Assembly (NCBI RefSeq): GCF_963583255.1
Contig: NC_084809.1
Location: forward strand, 7,673,501-7,737,500
Length of the DNA stretch: 64,000 nucleotides
Source: Pyrus communis
Taxonomy: Eukaryota > Streptophyta > Magnoliopsida > Rosales > Rosaceae
Direction: 5' to 3'
Each line of letters begins with the position of its first letter. Position 1 is the first letter of the stretch. Below the pieces are notes generated by a model, which made no database searches, was not told the DNA's origin, and saw only the letters and a program-made list of their open reading frames with translations. A program made the position numbers and the translations under genes. Positions 11,848-23,999 of the stretch are shown here, piece by piece.

Positions 11848-12540
11848 GCCTTTGGGAGTCTTGGGTGAGCCAAGTGCTTTTCTGATGAAAAAAGAGAACT
11901 AGTGCCTGTTGGTCATGTTTTTTAATTTTTTTTTTGGTCGAAAACTTATCGATTACGTCATGACAGAGAAATCGTCTCTATCCTAAATGAGAGATATTAT
12001 TTTGTTTGCATTTGTTTTTCTTTATTTTGAAGAGTTTCATGTAGTTTTATTTCCCTTTAGTATGACTGCAAAACGTCTGGAGCATGCACACTTGGACAGT
12101 GCACCTTGACGACGTTATTTCCAATTATTTACATTCATACACATGCTATTGTTTTGACCAACATAATCTTAACAATGAAAATAAACACAAATAATTTACA
12201 AGTTAAAGTTTCGTAGTTTACTACTAACAATGCTATTGTCATTTGAGATAAAACTCACGCACAGACATATCTATTGTAAATTTTCGTAATTAATTAAGAC
12301 TATTATGTTGAAAATAATAATCATATCAAATAAGATTTAGTAGCGACTCATACTATTATGTTGTACAATACATAATTACATAACCATTTTATTTTCATGA
12401 TTTCTAATTATGAGCATGAGGCTTTTACATTTGGTCCTTGGATAAATGGGTTCGATTTTTAGTTTATTGAGCTTCTTATTATTTTGCAGGCCAGTATTAT
12501 GATGAGATGCATGAGGATTAAGGATCAACCTATCCGGACC

Positions 12541-12850
12541 GCCAGTCAAGAAGCATGACGTGCCTGGCTCCCTGGATGCCATCTAAGCAAAGTGTCAATA
12601 AGAATGCTGATTTTTCTTGGAAAAAGATACCCGCCGGATATTTTTCTTAGAAATATAAGTGATCCGACTATCGTGATTGTTCATCATATATCGTGAGATC
12701 AGTTTTCGTTAGGTATTATTTATATTTAATTTTAAATTTTAAATTTTAAAATAATTTCTGATTACACGATATAAAATAAACATTCACCGTCACGAAATTT
12801 TTCTTGGTTGGTATTCAGAGAGCTGTGCGTGTCGAGCTGTTAGACTTACC
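12541..12850 (+). ncRNA. MIR160: MIR160-like precursor (copy 2) with a MITE in its loop
   Basis: The 21-nt miR160-like arm (12561-12581) is identical to copy 1. The opposite arm (about 12810-12830) has several substitutions relative to copy 1 (CAGAGAGCTGTGCGT for CAGGGAGCCGTGCAT), so pairing is weaker but still extensive. A 176-bp MITE plus its target duplication stretches the loop from about 42 to about 228 nt. Processing may be impaired or altered, and copy 1's upstream region is missing. It may be a decaying precursor. Confidence 0.5.
12621..12796. mobile_element. MITE in the MIR160-like loop
   Basis: This 176-bp AT-rich insertion is absent from copy 1. ATTTTTCTTGG is duplicated on both sides (12610-12620, 12797-12807), a 9-11 bp duplication typical of Mutator-like MITEs. 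Its core (TTATTTATATTTAATTTTAAA and CACGATATAAAATAAACATTC) resembles the MITE at 37667-37867. Confidence 0.7.
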
Positions 12851-13141
12851 GTCCGATCAACCCTCATCATGATGTGAAGTTTAAACTTCAAAGTCAATCA
12901 TCTCCTACAGTGTAAGTACACAGCTACATGGAAGTGTGCATTTTTTGTTGATCCACTAGTAAAATCCTCTCTCCGTTTTCTGATTTTCTTGCTATGTCAC
13001 TCATGTTCTTGTTTTTCTAATTTTTTTTTTTATTATTTTTTTTATCAAGAGTAAGCCAAGGTTAATTGCTGTTCAAGTTGTCATTTATTGCTTAGTAATG
13101 TTATTCTTATCACTTAAATATATCACAATTTTGCAATTTAG

Positions 13142-13306
13142 TACTACAGTCTAGTGGTATTACTTATCACTTGTAAGTGAGAGGTCTTATGTTCGATTCT
13201 CGTCAAAAACGAATTTGAACTACATTATTGCTAACCTATTATAAGACTCAACTTATCTCCTCCTTCTTGTGCACATAATATCATTTGTTAAAAAAAAAAA
13301 AAAAAA
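13142..13306 (+). repeat. SINE-like repeat (paralogue of 6750-7005)
   Basis: It carries CACTTGTAAGTGAGAGGT, TTCGATTCTCG, an ACATTATTGCTAACC block, then ATATCATTTGTT and poly-A. It has a single 3' tail, so the doubled tail in unit 1 arose by local duplication there or was lost here. Confidence 0.65.
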
Positions 13307-14204
13307 TCAATCAAACAGTAAATTTTACGTGTTTGCGATGTATGTTCCTCCCTCCATCTTGTCAATTCTCTAATTTTAAACTACAGAAAAAATTGAAAAC
13401 AAAATTGTCGGCAAGACGACAAAAAATTACAAGATATTAAAAGTCATGGTTCCAGGCTCTCTATATATAATTTTTTTTACAGTTTTCTATGCCATTGAAG
13501 TTTGGATGGAATGCTCGTGAAGATAGGAGAGGTGATTGTTAAACGGGAAGGGAGATATGAAGAGAGAGTGGGAGAAGGAAACATACAAAAAAAATGCAAT
13601 CAATTTTATTTCAATTTAGGTTTTTAATTAAAAACATACTAAATTTAAAAATTCAATTAAGGTGATGTTGCATGTCCAACTCATACACCACCTAAAATGG
13701 TATTAAAATATGGTATAAAATTATGATAAGAGTAGCATTACTCTTTATCGTCGTCTTGATTTGTAATTTAACTAATTATGAAGAAAGGAACATGAGCTAG
13801 TAGACATAAATAATTCATGCAGAGTAATGTCATGTTACTAAGTGTATGCTTGAGCGTGACTCTTATTAAGTGATTTTAGGCACGGAAAAATGTGCACCTT
13901 GTGACATCAAAATTTCCGCCCTAACTTGTAACACATTAAACTATGAAATATGTACAGTAACAACACTTAAACATAAGTACATCACAGCACAGAGTTAAAG
14001 AGCAAATCACACAAATTAAAGAATTGGGTTAGTAGTGTGGAGTATAAAATTGCCGACTGAAAATGTCAATTTTCCATATATATAATTATATACTCATAGA
14101 AGAAAATAAATTATGAAATTGTCACTGTACATACACTATATATAGCTTTATACACATAATTAAGTAACAATTATAGAATAGTGCAATTACAGGAGATCTT
14201 GGTA

Positions 14205-15228
14205 GTGGTAGATCCAGGATTCTAATATCGGGTGGTCCCAATTTAGAAGCTTTGAAAAAAAATTAGACGAAAACCCTTGAAAAGTTAAATGATGAACTGC
14301 TAACTTTTCATTTACACACTACATACTACAACTTAGGATCATTTCCAAAATGAACCACAAGGTTTCAATTTCAGCATTTTACACCTAAATGTTTTTATTT
14401 TTAGTTTTTATGACTGGTTTAAAACGAAGCAAACAATGCATGTGATGCACTGTTCTGGTGGTTAGAGCTTTCCTATTCAACCGCGGCGTCTAGAATTCAA
14501 ACCTTCTTTCTTCTTTTATTGTAAAATAAGGATATAAATTGTCTGCTGTAATTAGAAAAAGACGCAAACAAATGAAAATAATAAAAAATGAATAAAACAA
14601 AAAGAAGAACATAGACACAAACAAGATGAAATTGATAGCAATTAAAAAAATAGATCAAAAAAAGAAAGGAAGAATGAGGAAGCGGTAGAGAACAAAAGGA
14701 TATAATTTCAACCAAAAAAATAAAAAGAAAAGAAAAGCAAAGAAGTAAAATAAAGTGACGTGGCTTAATTTTCTAAAAGCTAGAAAACGCCTTGGCCCAA
14801 AAACAAAAGGCCATAAAGCAAATACTTATTAAATGACGGGATAAAATGATGCCGTATATATTGTCGGAAACATTTTTTTAATGTGACCATCACACGAGAC
14901 GGTACACCACTTACTTCTATATAAATAGTAAGATATGTGTGTTAAAAGATTAATAACTTAAAAATTAAAATTTTCCACCACTTACATAAAAACATATGGT
15001 GTATCATCCGTGTTCCCTTCATAACTAAAAATTTCTTGTATTGTCGAGCGTAAAAAGTTTAAAAGAGCTGTTTTCCTTCTTCCTTCTCCTCAGGCTGCCC
15101 CTTCTGGTATTCTTTCCCCGCGGACGCTACCACCAAATGCCTAAATTTAGATGGTCCTCACAGCCAACTATTCGGACTTTCGGATGGTCTTAGGATCACC
15201 TTGGTCCCTTAATGGATCCGCCCTTGGG
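14205..15228. mobile_element. hAT-like non-autonomous element, 8-bp target duplication
   Basis: This 1024-bp insertion is absent from unit 1. TCTTGGTA flanks it (14197-14204, 15229-15236). The left end has GTGGTAGATCCAGGATTC; the right end reads, in reverse complement, CCCAAGGGCGGATCCATTAA, so GATCCA-centred termini are inverted. The 8-bp duplication fits hAT. No transposase frame is seen. A tRNA-like patch (GGTTAGAGC to GAATTCAAACC, about 14461-14503) may be a nested SINE. Confidence 0.78.
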
Positions 15229-16038
15229 TCTTGGTATAGTGGATAGGCTGTCGCCATCTTAATTTGACTATAACCAGTTATGTTGAAAGCTACATATCCT
15301 ACACACAATGGCAATGCCTTGCTGGTGTCTTTATTTCGTAATTTTAAACTTACCCCTTTATTACTCAACTACACTTGCAACCTATGGCAATCTCCAATGC
15401 TTATTATTTCTCTCCAATGCACATAAATCAAATGTTTGGAGTTTAATTTAGATGGTTGTGACTGCAACTTTCCTTTTCATTTTTCTCTTCGGGCTGATCA
15501 TTTGGGGTTTTAAGTTGAAGCTCATTAATATATGGGTTTGAGTTTGGGTTGAAGTTAAAACGAGTTTTTAACTTTCGAATGTGTGGTGCATTGGCGAAAT
15601 CTTAAAATTTAAGTTTGTGCATTAGAGATGGACTAGCAAGTACCCGCCCACAATTCGTGAAACATTAAACCATGGAGCATGTGCAGTAAAGAACATTCAA
15701 ACAACAGGTACACAGCATAAAAGCAAAGATTAAGAGGAAACCACAAATTGAAGAACAGTATAGCTAGTTCTACAGAATAATTGAAGACAAAAGAAAATAC
15801 CAATTTCCTTATATAATTAAATACTCATAGCAGAAAAGAAACTATGCAATATTCATTTTCACCGTTGACCTTGACAGAAATTTAAACATATATATTATGC
15901 AGTACTCTAAATGATGGTGTGGAAAATGAAACGAAAGGGTAAGAAATTATTACTGGTTTTGTTTTTCTCTCAAAATACTACTATGGATAACGCGGAACCG
16001 AGTGTGTGGAGAGGCTGGAACTTATAATTAGTTATTAA

Positions 16039-16648
16039 TCACAGAATGGTGCATATATTGGGGGGTTCTTCATACGAAGGATAAGTCACCACATATTGAG
16101 GGCAACCCATGACATACTGTAGCTGTGCAGGCTCGCTCTTCTTCTCCTCTTTCTTTTCCTCTTTCTTTTCCTCTTTCTTTTTTTCCTCCACAGGGTTCAC
16201 ACTCACCACCTCAGCATACTTCAAGCTTTTTCTTTTTCTAAGCGAAGTTGTGAGCAGAACCACATCAATCCCTTCCCCCATTACCTCCATTTGGTTCTTA
16301 TCTTGCTGATAACTTGCTGAGTTTACGCCTGCATTAATTATTAATCTTTTATTAGTTATAACTTAGACCTAGAGCTGCTTGATTGGGATTAGAGTTAATT
16401 TCTGGAATTTGATTAAATTTATTGTAGAACACAGTTAAGAATTAAATTACCATCGACCCCAACTGCAGTCTTCATAGCTTTGGCCCTGGCCCTTTCATCA
16501 TGCACAGACAACTTGATCACCACCTTTTGCTGCAAACCAAAAGCAGCGCTCAATTAGCATATAACACAAATTTTGAATCAAATAATTTGCCTTTTCTGTT
16601 TCCAATGCATGTTCTTGCATGGACCTCAAATCTCAGACATACCTTCAT
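16039..16648 (-). CDS. HMA-domain isoprenylated protein (HIPP47-like), copy 2
   Basis: Exons 16643-16648, 16451-16529 and 16039-16328 have the same splice positions as copy 1 and give 124 residues. The N-terminal HMA fold again lacks the Cys-x-x-Cys metal site. The protein ends CTIL (copy 1: CNIL), still a valid CaaX prenylation box. Differences from copy 1 are an extra RK pair in the LRKRKSLKYAEVVSV stretch, loss of a Tyr-Arg pair before QQDKNQ, NPVEE for PVEE, and a shorter Lys/Glu linker. All differences keep the frame, which suggests both copies stayed under constraint after the duplication. Confidence 0.85.
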
Positions 16649-16788
16649 GACCCTGGTTCTTGATTAACAACGACAAAGACGAACCGAAGGTCTTCAACCG
16701 GCTTGGAGAGATTGATGGTGGAGAAGGAGAGGGTGTGTATTAATATGTTGTGTTTGAAAATTTGCTGAAGAGTGTGAGAAGGGTTTTT

Positions 16789-16799
16789 GATATTTATAG
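16789..16799 (-). promoter_or_regulatory. TATA box of HIPP copy 2
   Basis: CTATAAATATC on the minus strand, at the same position relative to the gene as in copy 1. Confidence 0.6.
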
Positions 16800-17355
16800 G
16801 CCTCTTGGGAGTCTTCGGTGGGCCAAGTGCTTTTCTGATGAAAAATGAGAACTAGTGCCTCTTGGTCATGTTTTTTCCATTTTTTTTTTTTTTTGGTCGA
16901 AAACTTATCGACCACGTCATGACATAGAAATCATCTCTATCCTAAATGTGAGATATTATTTTGTTTGCATTTGTTTTTCTTTATTTTGAAGAGGGTTATA
17001 TAGTTTTATTTCCCTTTAGTATGACTGCAACAGGTTTGGAGCATGTGTACTTGGATAGTGCGCCTTTACGACGTTATTGCCAATTATTTACATTTTTAAA
17101 CGGGCTATTGTTTTGACCAACATAATCTTAACAATGAAAATAAACACAAATACTTTACAAGTTAAAGTTTCGTAGTTTACTATTAACAATGTTATTGTCA
17201 TTTGAGATAAAACTCACACACAGACATATCTATTGTAAATTTTCATAATTAATTAAGACTATTATGTTGAAAATAATAACCATATCGAATAAGATTTAGT
17301 AACGACTCATACTATCATGATGCACAATACATAGTTACATAACCATTTTATTTTC

Positions 17356-20273
17356 CTATTCACCTTCAAGTTATTTATATTAGTAGCTTTCACACATGCA
17401 CACCATGTGCTTTGGAGGAAATTATTGTGGTAGAGAGAAGCAAAAAGTGGGAGAAAGAAAGTGGCTGAAAATTTTAAATAAAGGTTTTTTTAATGTTTAG
17501 TGCGTGTGACCATTTTGTATAATTGCTGTGGTCCCTTTAAATTTAAATGGTAATCAACGTGTATTATGGACTTTTGATGAAGTCAGTCACCCAAATGAAG
17601 GACTTGACTTGTCAATATATGACTAATAATTCATGTGATGTATATATGCATACAATACCATTTATGAATTTCTAAACACAGTTGTCACCTCATTTTCTAT
17701 TGAAAAATCTGCATCAAGGCCCTTCGTTCTAAGAACTCATCACATCTATAGAAAACTAGCGAGCTGTTACTTATCACCTAAGTAACTCAACGTGGTTTAC
17801 TCATGCCCATGAATTGGGAAAGTTCATGGGTACATCTTTGCCCAAACCTTCTGCGAGGAGAATATTACATATATAATTGTCATCAAAAGTGCTTGTAAAA
17901 CATGATTCCATCACATGATTAGTCCTATATAATATGTCCAATTATTATTATTATTATTATTATTTTTCAAATGGAGAAAGATTAGACGAGATTAGCTCTT
18001 CGACAATGGTTATGTGCGAGGAACCTATCCTCCCTCGAAAGGGTGAGGATCATTACACTCAAAATCTCCTGCCCAATAGATGCAAATGTAAGCTAGATAT
18101 GACATTGAAATGGGTGTTGGTGCCTAGTTGTTGTGAGAAAAACTTGTGATGACTGAGATAGAGACAGAATTTGCGTAAAGTTTCATATCAATTTTCTTAA
18201 TGACGTTACGTATATGAAAAGATACACACACATACACACACACATCTATATACACACATGTAACATTTGTGGTTCTAGGTAGGTACAGTGGCCAGTGGGG
18301 GAAGACTCAGTCTTGTTAATTCGCAAGGATATTATCTATATAGATAGAAGTTCGAAAGTCTCGCTCACTGATTTATGTAATATATATAGGAAATAAACCA
18401 ACCAATGGTTTGTGATGGACTAAGAAACTGCAACCACAAATTGAAAATTATATCAGAGTCAATTCAATACCGCTGCATACTCATTGGTTTCAATTTAATT
18501 ATCATATTTCTCTTACAAATTAAATTTATACAAGTGCAATTCCTTGTATTATATTTCTTAATCGCATTTCTAAATACAATTTGTTTACACAGATGAAATG
18601 AAACTAACATGAGATTTGATTCCATTTAACCTTATTATTTAGAAGAAGTAGAAGTTATGACACAACTTTTTATGGTGAACGTACGGAATGATTATTGCTC
18701 AATATCTTATTAACGGTTTCTACTCATGCGTCTCGGGTATGAGATATATTTTTTTTCTAAATTAATGTAATAATTTTGAAATGTCCCTAAAATTAGAATA
18801 GAAAATATGGATCATGTTCAGACCTGTCTAATAAAAGGACTCAAAACTAGTTTCAACGCGGTTTCGGGATTAATTGTGGTTAATGAGTAATGAATAATAA
18901 GGTCAAGTTGAGAGGCTGCTCAACTAAATTTGGAATGGGAAAGTGATGTAATGGTCAATGATGCAGGTCAATATGATTCATGGTCATGGACTAACACGGC
19001 TTATACATTCACACTTAACTTCCAATTTCTACAGAGAGAATTTTGAAAAGTAAAGTGTGAATTATTGACTCTAGAATAAAACAATTTTCCAGACAGCACT
19101 AATTATTTATGGCTGCACACATTTCGTTTTAATTTCTGTATGCATTTCTCAATTTTTGACTGTCAATTCAAATGCATTAAAGATGATTAAAAGATAAAAA
19201 TTAATAAGAGTATGTGAAAGATAAAATGAAGTGTATGAATAACACCTCCTATTATCCATCATCAATTGTCAACTAGTGAAATTATTTTTGATGTTCATCT
19301 CTATATATAAAGAGAACACACCAAAGTAGTGAAACATAAAAATATTTCTAATGCCCCTCCTTGCAACATTTGAATAAGACAACTTAATCAAGAACACACC
19401 AAAGTAGTGAAACATACGAATATTTCTAATGCCCCTCCTTGCAACATTTGAATAAGACAACTTAATCAAGAAGGGACGTTAAAAATTTTGAAATGAAAAG
19501 AATTCATAATAAACCACTCCACATAGAGAAGTGGTTACTGACTTATTTTTCAAAAAGTTAAAAAACCATTATAAACAAGAATAAAATATAAAAGAATTAA
19601 TTGCCACACATGTTAGCGCGTGGTAAGGGACTAGTGAAAGATAAAGCCACCACCTTAATTAGCCCAAATTTGAACTCATTGTACGTTGTCTACTAACTTG
19701 TGGTTTACCTCACTCAATTTGTCATTTTCCACTGACTATGTGCCTAAAGAAAACTACATAACTGCTCTTCTAAGGTCCTCATATTGAGGACTTGTGAGGT
19801 CCTTTTTAAATGAGCCCTCAGATTAATCTTATGGTAGATTAAGCTATCAACTTAAATAATCACAGTTACACCAAAACACAATAATTTTGTGAAATGATTA
19901 AATAAAAAATAATTTCTCACATGAAACCTTCCGTCTTCCTCCACATCATCTTCCTTTCTTCATCTCTCTATCAATCATTCACTCCCCTTCTCATCTTCTG
20001 ATTTTTTTGCTTTTTTTTTTCTTTTCGTGTATGAAAAAGAGAGAGGGACCTATTTCAAAATTTTCACCGTTGTCGGAAAATTTCATATGAACAAAGGTTC
20101 ATGAATTCAATAAGAAGAGGATCCTAATTTTCAAAATCACACAATCTCAATTTTTTTTGGGTGCCTTGTAATTAATTGGTTTGAATATTATTGGATGAAA
20201 TTGGATGTGTAAAGTTATTAAGGTTTTTTTACAGTGAAAATGACCTTAAAAAAGCAACAGACAAGGAAACCAC
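17356..20273. other. Noncoding stretch, no gene recognised
   Basis: AT-rich sequence with microsatellites (ATT at 17941-17964, CA-rich at 18224-18258) and a tandem pair at 19313-19468. Open frames here are short, without start context or known domains. Confidence 0.6.
19313..19468. repeat. Two tandem 78-bp repeats
   Basis: The units at 19313-19390 and 19391-19468 both run from AGAACACACCAAAGTAGTG to AAGACAACTTAATCA and differ at only a few bases, so this is a young duplication. Confidence 0.9.
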
Positions 20274-20521
20274 TGTTGTGGCATATATTTAACTGAGGGG
20301 TGAGGCATGGAGAGAAAGAGAGTGGAGAATAGGCTTGAGGAATTGTGTATTAATTCCCTAGTCCTTGTGCCTTTATTTATAGTAATAAGGAGGGGAGAAA
20401 CTTGCTTTCCAAGTAATACAAAGTCAATTAGGAAAGATCTTATAGATCCCAAAGGATTCCTAGTCTATCTCTACTTAGGATTTACACAATCACAATATGT
20501 ATTAGAACATATGTCACAACA
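20274..20521 (-). repeat. 3' LTR of the degenerate Copia
   Basis: 248 bp, same length as its partner. It carries a conserved TTTATTTATAGTAATAA block, a TATA-like sequence. Confidence 0.88.
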
Positions 20522-21005
20522 CTCCCCCTTGAGTGTGCAAATACTCAAGTAGATGGCGCATCAAATCTTCAGGCAAATGTAGAAGCAGTTGATGAAGTCG
20601 TCTCATTTAGTCAGCACAAGTAGCGAATGCTAGTCTCAAAACAAACAGAAGAATGCATGGGTGGTAAAACTCACAAAACCTCGCTACGACAAAACCCAAT
20701 ATGGGACAAAAGCCCATAGTCAAAGGAGAAAAATGAGAAGTTGCTTTAAGTAAAAACTATACGTCTTCGGGACGCAAGTAAAATGCACACAAAGGTACAA
20801 CCAACCTAGGATGGGTGCCTTATCAAAACCTAGTTAGGTAGCAAAAATCCAGAGGGAAAAATACTCATAATCATAGGGAAAAGAGTACATTAAGGTCAAG
20901 TGGGTATACTTCTGGATACTCCTCTTGAGTTTGACAAAACTTTCAGATGAAACTACAAGCATCGCAAACGAGAAAGTTACGCATACCAATTCCTTGGACA
21001 AGTTT

Positions 21006-21245
21006 TTAGAAGGTAGACTTCGGCAATGAAGTCGTGTAGAGGTCGGTAAGGTTGTCTGGGATTAGACTGCTTGACTTCAATCTTTTAATGCTCATGCTGA
21101 TGTAGACATAATATGTTTGGCGTTGACTTGTTGGATGTATTATGATCTGGTTGATACATACAACGTTATCTTCATGGATTGTTGTTAGGCTCAACGATGG
21201 ATGAAAATCACAAAGAGTTCGAATATGCTTAACAAGATTTCTCAA
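21006..21245 (-). pseudogene. Copia ribonuclease H remnant
   Basis: An 80-codon stretch retains the HIRTLCDFHPSLSLTTIHED block and the C-terminal DNLTDLYTTSLPKSTF signature of plant Copia RNase H domains. The alanine pair usual in EDNAACI is VV here, and the middle of the domain is eroded. Confidence 0.75.
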
Positions 21246-22670
21246 CCATATCTCTCACGTGATGAGATAAAGTGAGTTTTGGAACGATTCAAAGGTTTTG
21301 CAACTAAAGGTCTATATCACAGACCTCCAAGATATTGCAATGTTCCTTAATGGTAAAGACTTAACCATTAGGGAATGTACCTTGTGCGGTCAAACAGATG
21401 GTCTGATTCAGTGAACCCCACAAGGTAGGCATCATTCCGAAGATCAAGATGGTGTGATCTATTCTGAGATGCATAGGGATATATAAACCCAAATACATAG
21501 TAACAAAAAAAATGTCTTTAACACCAATTTGGTGATGGCGTGTAGGCACAGTGCTGCTTTATGCCAAAAGATTATCAGCACATAAGATGTCCAATCTAGT
21601 GCATTGAGCTAAGTACAACAAACGCCAAGGGTACTTAGATATGGTTGCCTCACATTCCAATATGGAACCTTATGCTCCATATCCTCCATAAAGGTCTCAT
21701 TTGCATCTAGCATATAGATGATTATGGTATACTCGAAAGTAACACCTTCTAGGTCTAGTTCAAGTAGTGGATCAGAATACCATTAAAACTAGCTCGAAAC
21801 TTCAGGTCGAGGTAATGTCGAGTTTTCCCAAAATCATTCAACTTAAAAATCCGACTTTAGGTGTGAGCTAGTTTTCTCAACTCTAGCAATTTCGAATTTT
21901 GTACACGCATGGGCATACGTTTTTAATTGATCAAATATTCACTTAGACGGGTATACCACATCCGCCCGGATAGTTCTGCATCCGCAAAGTGAAGGCCTCT
22001 TGAGAACCGAGAAGGTGTCTTGTGGTCTGGAACTATTTGAATCAGTACATGTAAGTCCTTTGGAAATTCCATGTAGGTTTCGTATCAGGATCCCAGAGAT
22101 ACTACAACCACGTTTGTAATGCTGCAATCAATCACATGGCCTATGAGAGAAACCTTGCGCCACAAGGTGTCATATTGTACTATTTCATTCATTTCATTTG
22201 TCATCAATTGATTTTTCTAGTTGACCAATCAATTCTACGTCAACATTAATCAATGGAATGTGGTTCGTTATCGTCGCTTTTCATTATGTCGATAGTTACC
22301 ATATAAATGAAACATCATTTATGATAATCTCATTCCAATTTTATATCTCATCCAAACTAGTATACTGGACCAAGAACTTCAGGTCTTGGGAATAATCCGG
22401 ATTTAATCTCATGAGATGAAAAAAATTGAGACAACGATCGATGGGTAGATTCGTTCGTGCCATGTTCCTTCAGTTTTGGGGAAGTGAATCCTCGAACCGA
22501 GTGATTTGCCACGTTTCTGGCACAGAACAGATTGATTGGCTAGTCACCAATGTACGAGGGTCAGCCACAGTAGTGACGTTCCTGCTTTTAGACGAAGGTC
22601 TGTTGTACATTTGGTACATTCATCTTTGCAGGCACATTTACACCTGGTATATGTGATGTTGTCACTTTTG

Positions 22671-23413
22671 CTAGATCAGAGGAAGTTTATGGTTATACTG
22701 ACGATCTAGATTAGGATCGAGATGAGACATAGTAGGGACGTCCACGATCATTCGTGTCGTTCTTTTAGGAACCTTGACGTTCATATATCCCCCTAACGAC
22801 GGGAAGACTGCCTCATAAAAATGACAATCCGCAAAATGAGTAGTAAAGAGATCGTCTATCAAAGGTTCTACGTAAAGAATAATAAAAAGAGAATCATAAC
22901 CGATACAGATTTCCATCATTCTCTGAAGACCCATTTTATTTGTACGTAAGGATGACACAAATGGCACATAGATCGCACAACTAAAGATGCACATTTGCGA
23001 TATATGAGGTTCGTATCTAGTAACCAACTAACACACGCTTATAAGGTTGGGTCGTGAAGGGCCTCAGGCGGACCAACATAGTTGCTTGCAATATTGCATG
23101 GCCTAAGCAGAGATCGAGAATTTGGTATGTATGACCAATCGATCACGCAATCATTTGAAGGCGTTTAATGAATGCTTCTGCTAGGTCATTCTAGGTATAA
23201 ACATGGGGTATTGGATGTTCAACTTCAAAAACCTAACTGACATGCAATATCCATCGAAAGTTTTTGATGTAAATTCTCCAACTTATCCAAACAAATAGGT
23301 TTAATCAGATAATCATGGTGGTGAACCCTAAGCTTGTTAATATGAGCCACCAGTGTAGAGAATGCAGCTTGTGGACAATAGCCACACGTGTTACCAACGT
23401 GTAGAAGCATCAA
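22671..23413 (-). pseudogene. Copia integrase C-terminal remnant
   Basis: Two adjacent fragments (22671-23027, 23225-23413) retain MGLQRMMEICIGYDS and FADCHFYEAVFPSLGG, which match the end of plant Copia integrase just before reverse transcriptase. Frameshifts and stops separate them. Confidence 0.7.
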
Positions 23414-23999
23414 CCAATACCATAAATTATATAAATGGTCTGCATGGTGGTTAAATCAGTCCACAAATGTCCCATTGAATCCTTTGTAGAAAAGATGGAA
23501 GGTGTTAAGGCATAATACGCTTCCAGGTATGATGTCTTTACTTTTGGTAAAGAGGATGCTCAAAACGGTGCATCATGGATCATCCTAGATATCCCAAATA
23601 TACATCCACAATGAAAGTTGCTTTGAAATCGCGGGCTTTTAGCCGGCCACATAATGGGCATGAATGGGTGTAATACACTCGTTAAGTGTTCTATGTTTTC
23701 TAGAATACACTTTTAGCCATACTCATAAGAAGTGCAACACGGTAATTTGCTAAGGAATTTTACTCTATTTTCTTCATTGGTTTCAATATGTAATAATGTT
23801 ATTGAATACCCTTAAATCTCAAAAACCATTCTTCCGGAACAAGTGAGTATAAGGCTTCCCTTTATGGTAAAATTAGTACCATTGGACAATATAAGACAGT
23901 GCTATGCCCCACAATCAGGTTGGATCAGCTTGAAAGGTTGTCAGGGGATGATTAGGTATGAATTTCGCATATAACCAGATTGCTAACTTCCTCACAAAC

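Larger units (their letters stand above)
6209..12396. repeat. Tandem duplication, unit 1
   Basis: This unit is collinear with 12397-17355. Both units start with ATTTCTAATTATAAGCAT-like sequence and end with ACATAACCATTTTATTTTC-like sequence. The two outer borders and the central junction share TTTTC (6204-6208, 12392-12396, 17351-17355), consistent with a microhomology or unequal-exchange origin. Private insertions here are a TIR element (7020-7794) and a mini-Copia (8795-10328). Without insertions the two units are about 3.9 and 3.7 kb. Confidence 0.85.
12397..17355. repeat. Tandem duplication, unit 2
   Basis: This is the direct repeat of 6209-12396 and carries the second MIR160-like hairpin and second HIPP gene in the same order and orientation. 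Private insertions are a 176-bp MITE (12621-12796) and an hAT-like element (14205-15228). The unique upstream region of unit 1 was not copied. Confidence 0.85.
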
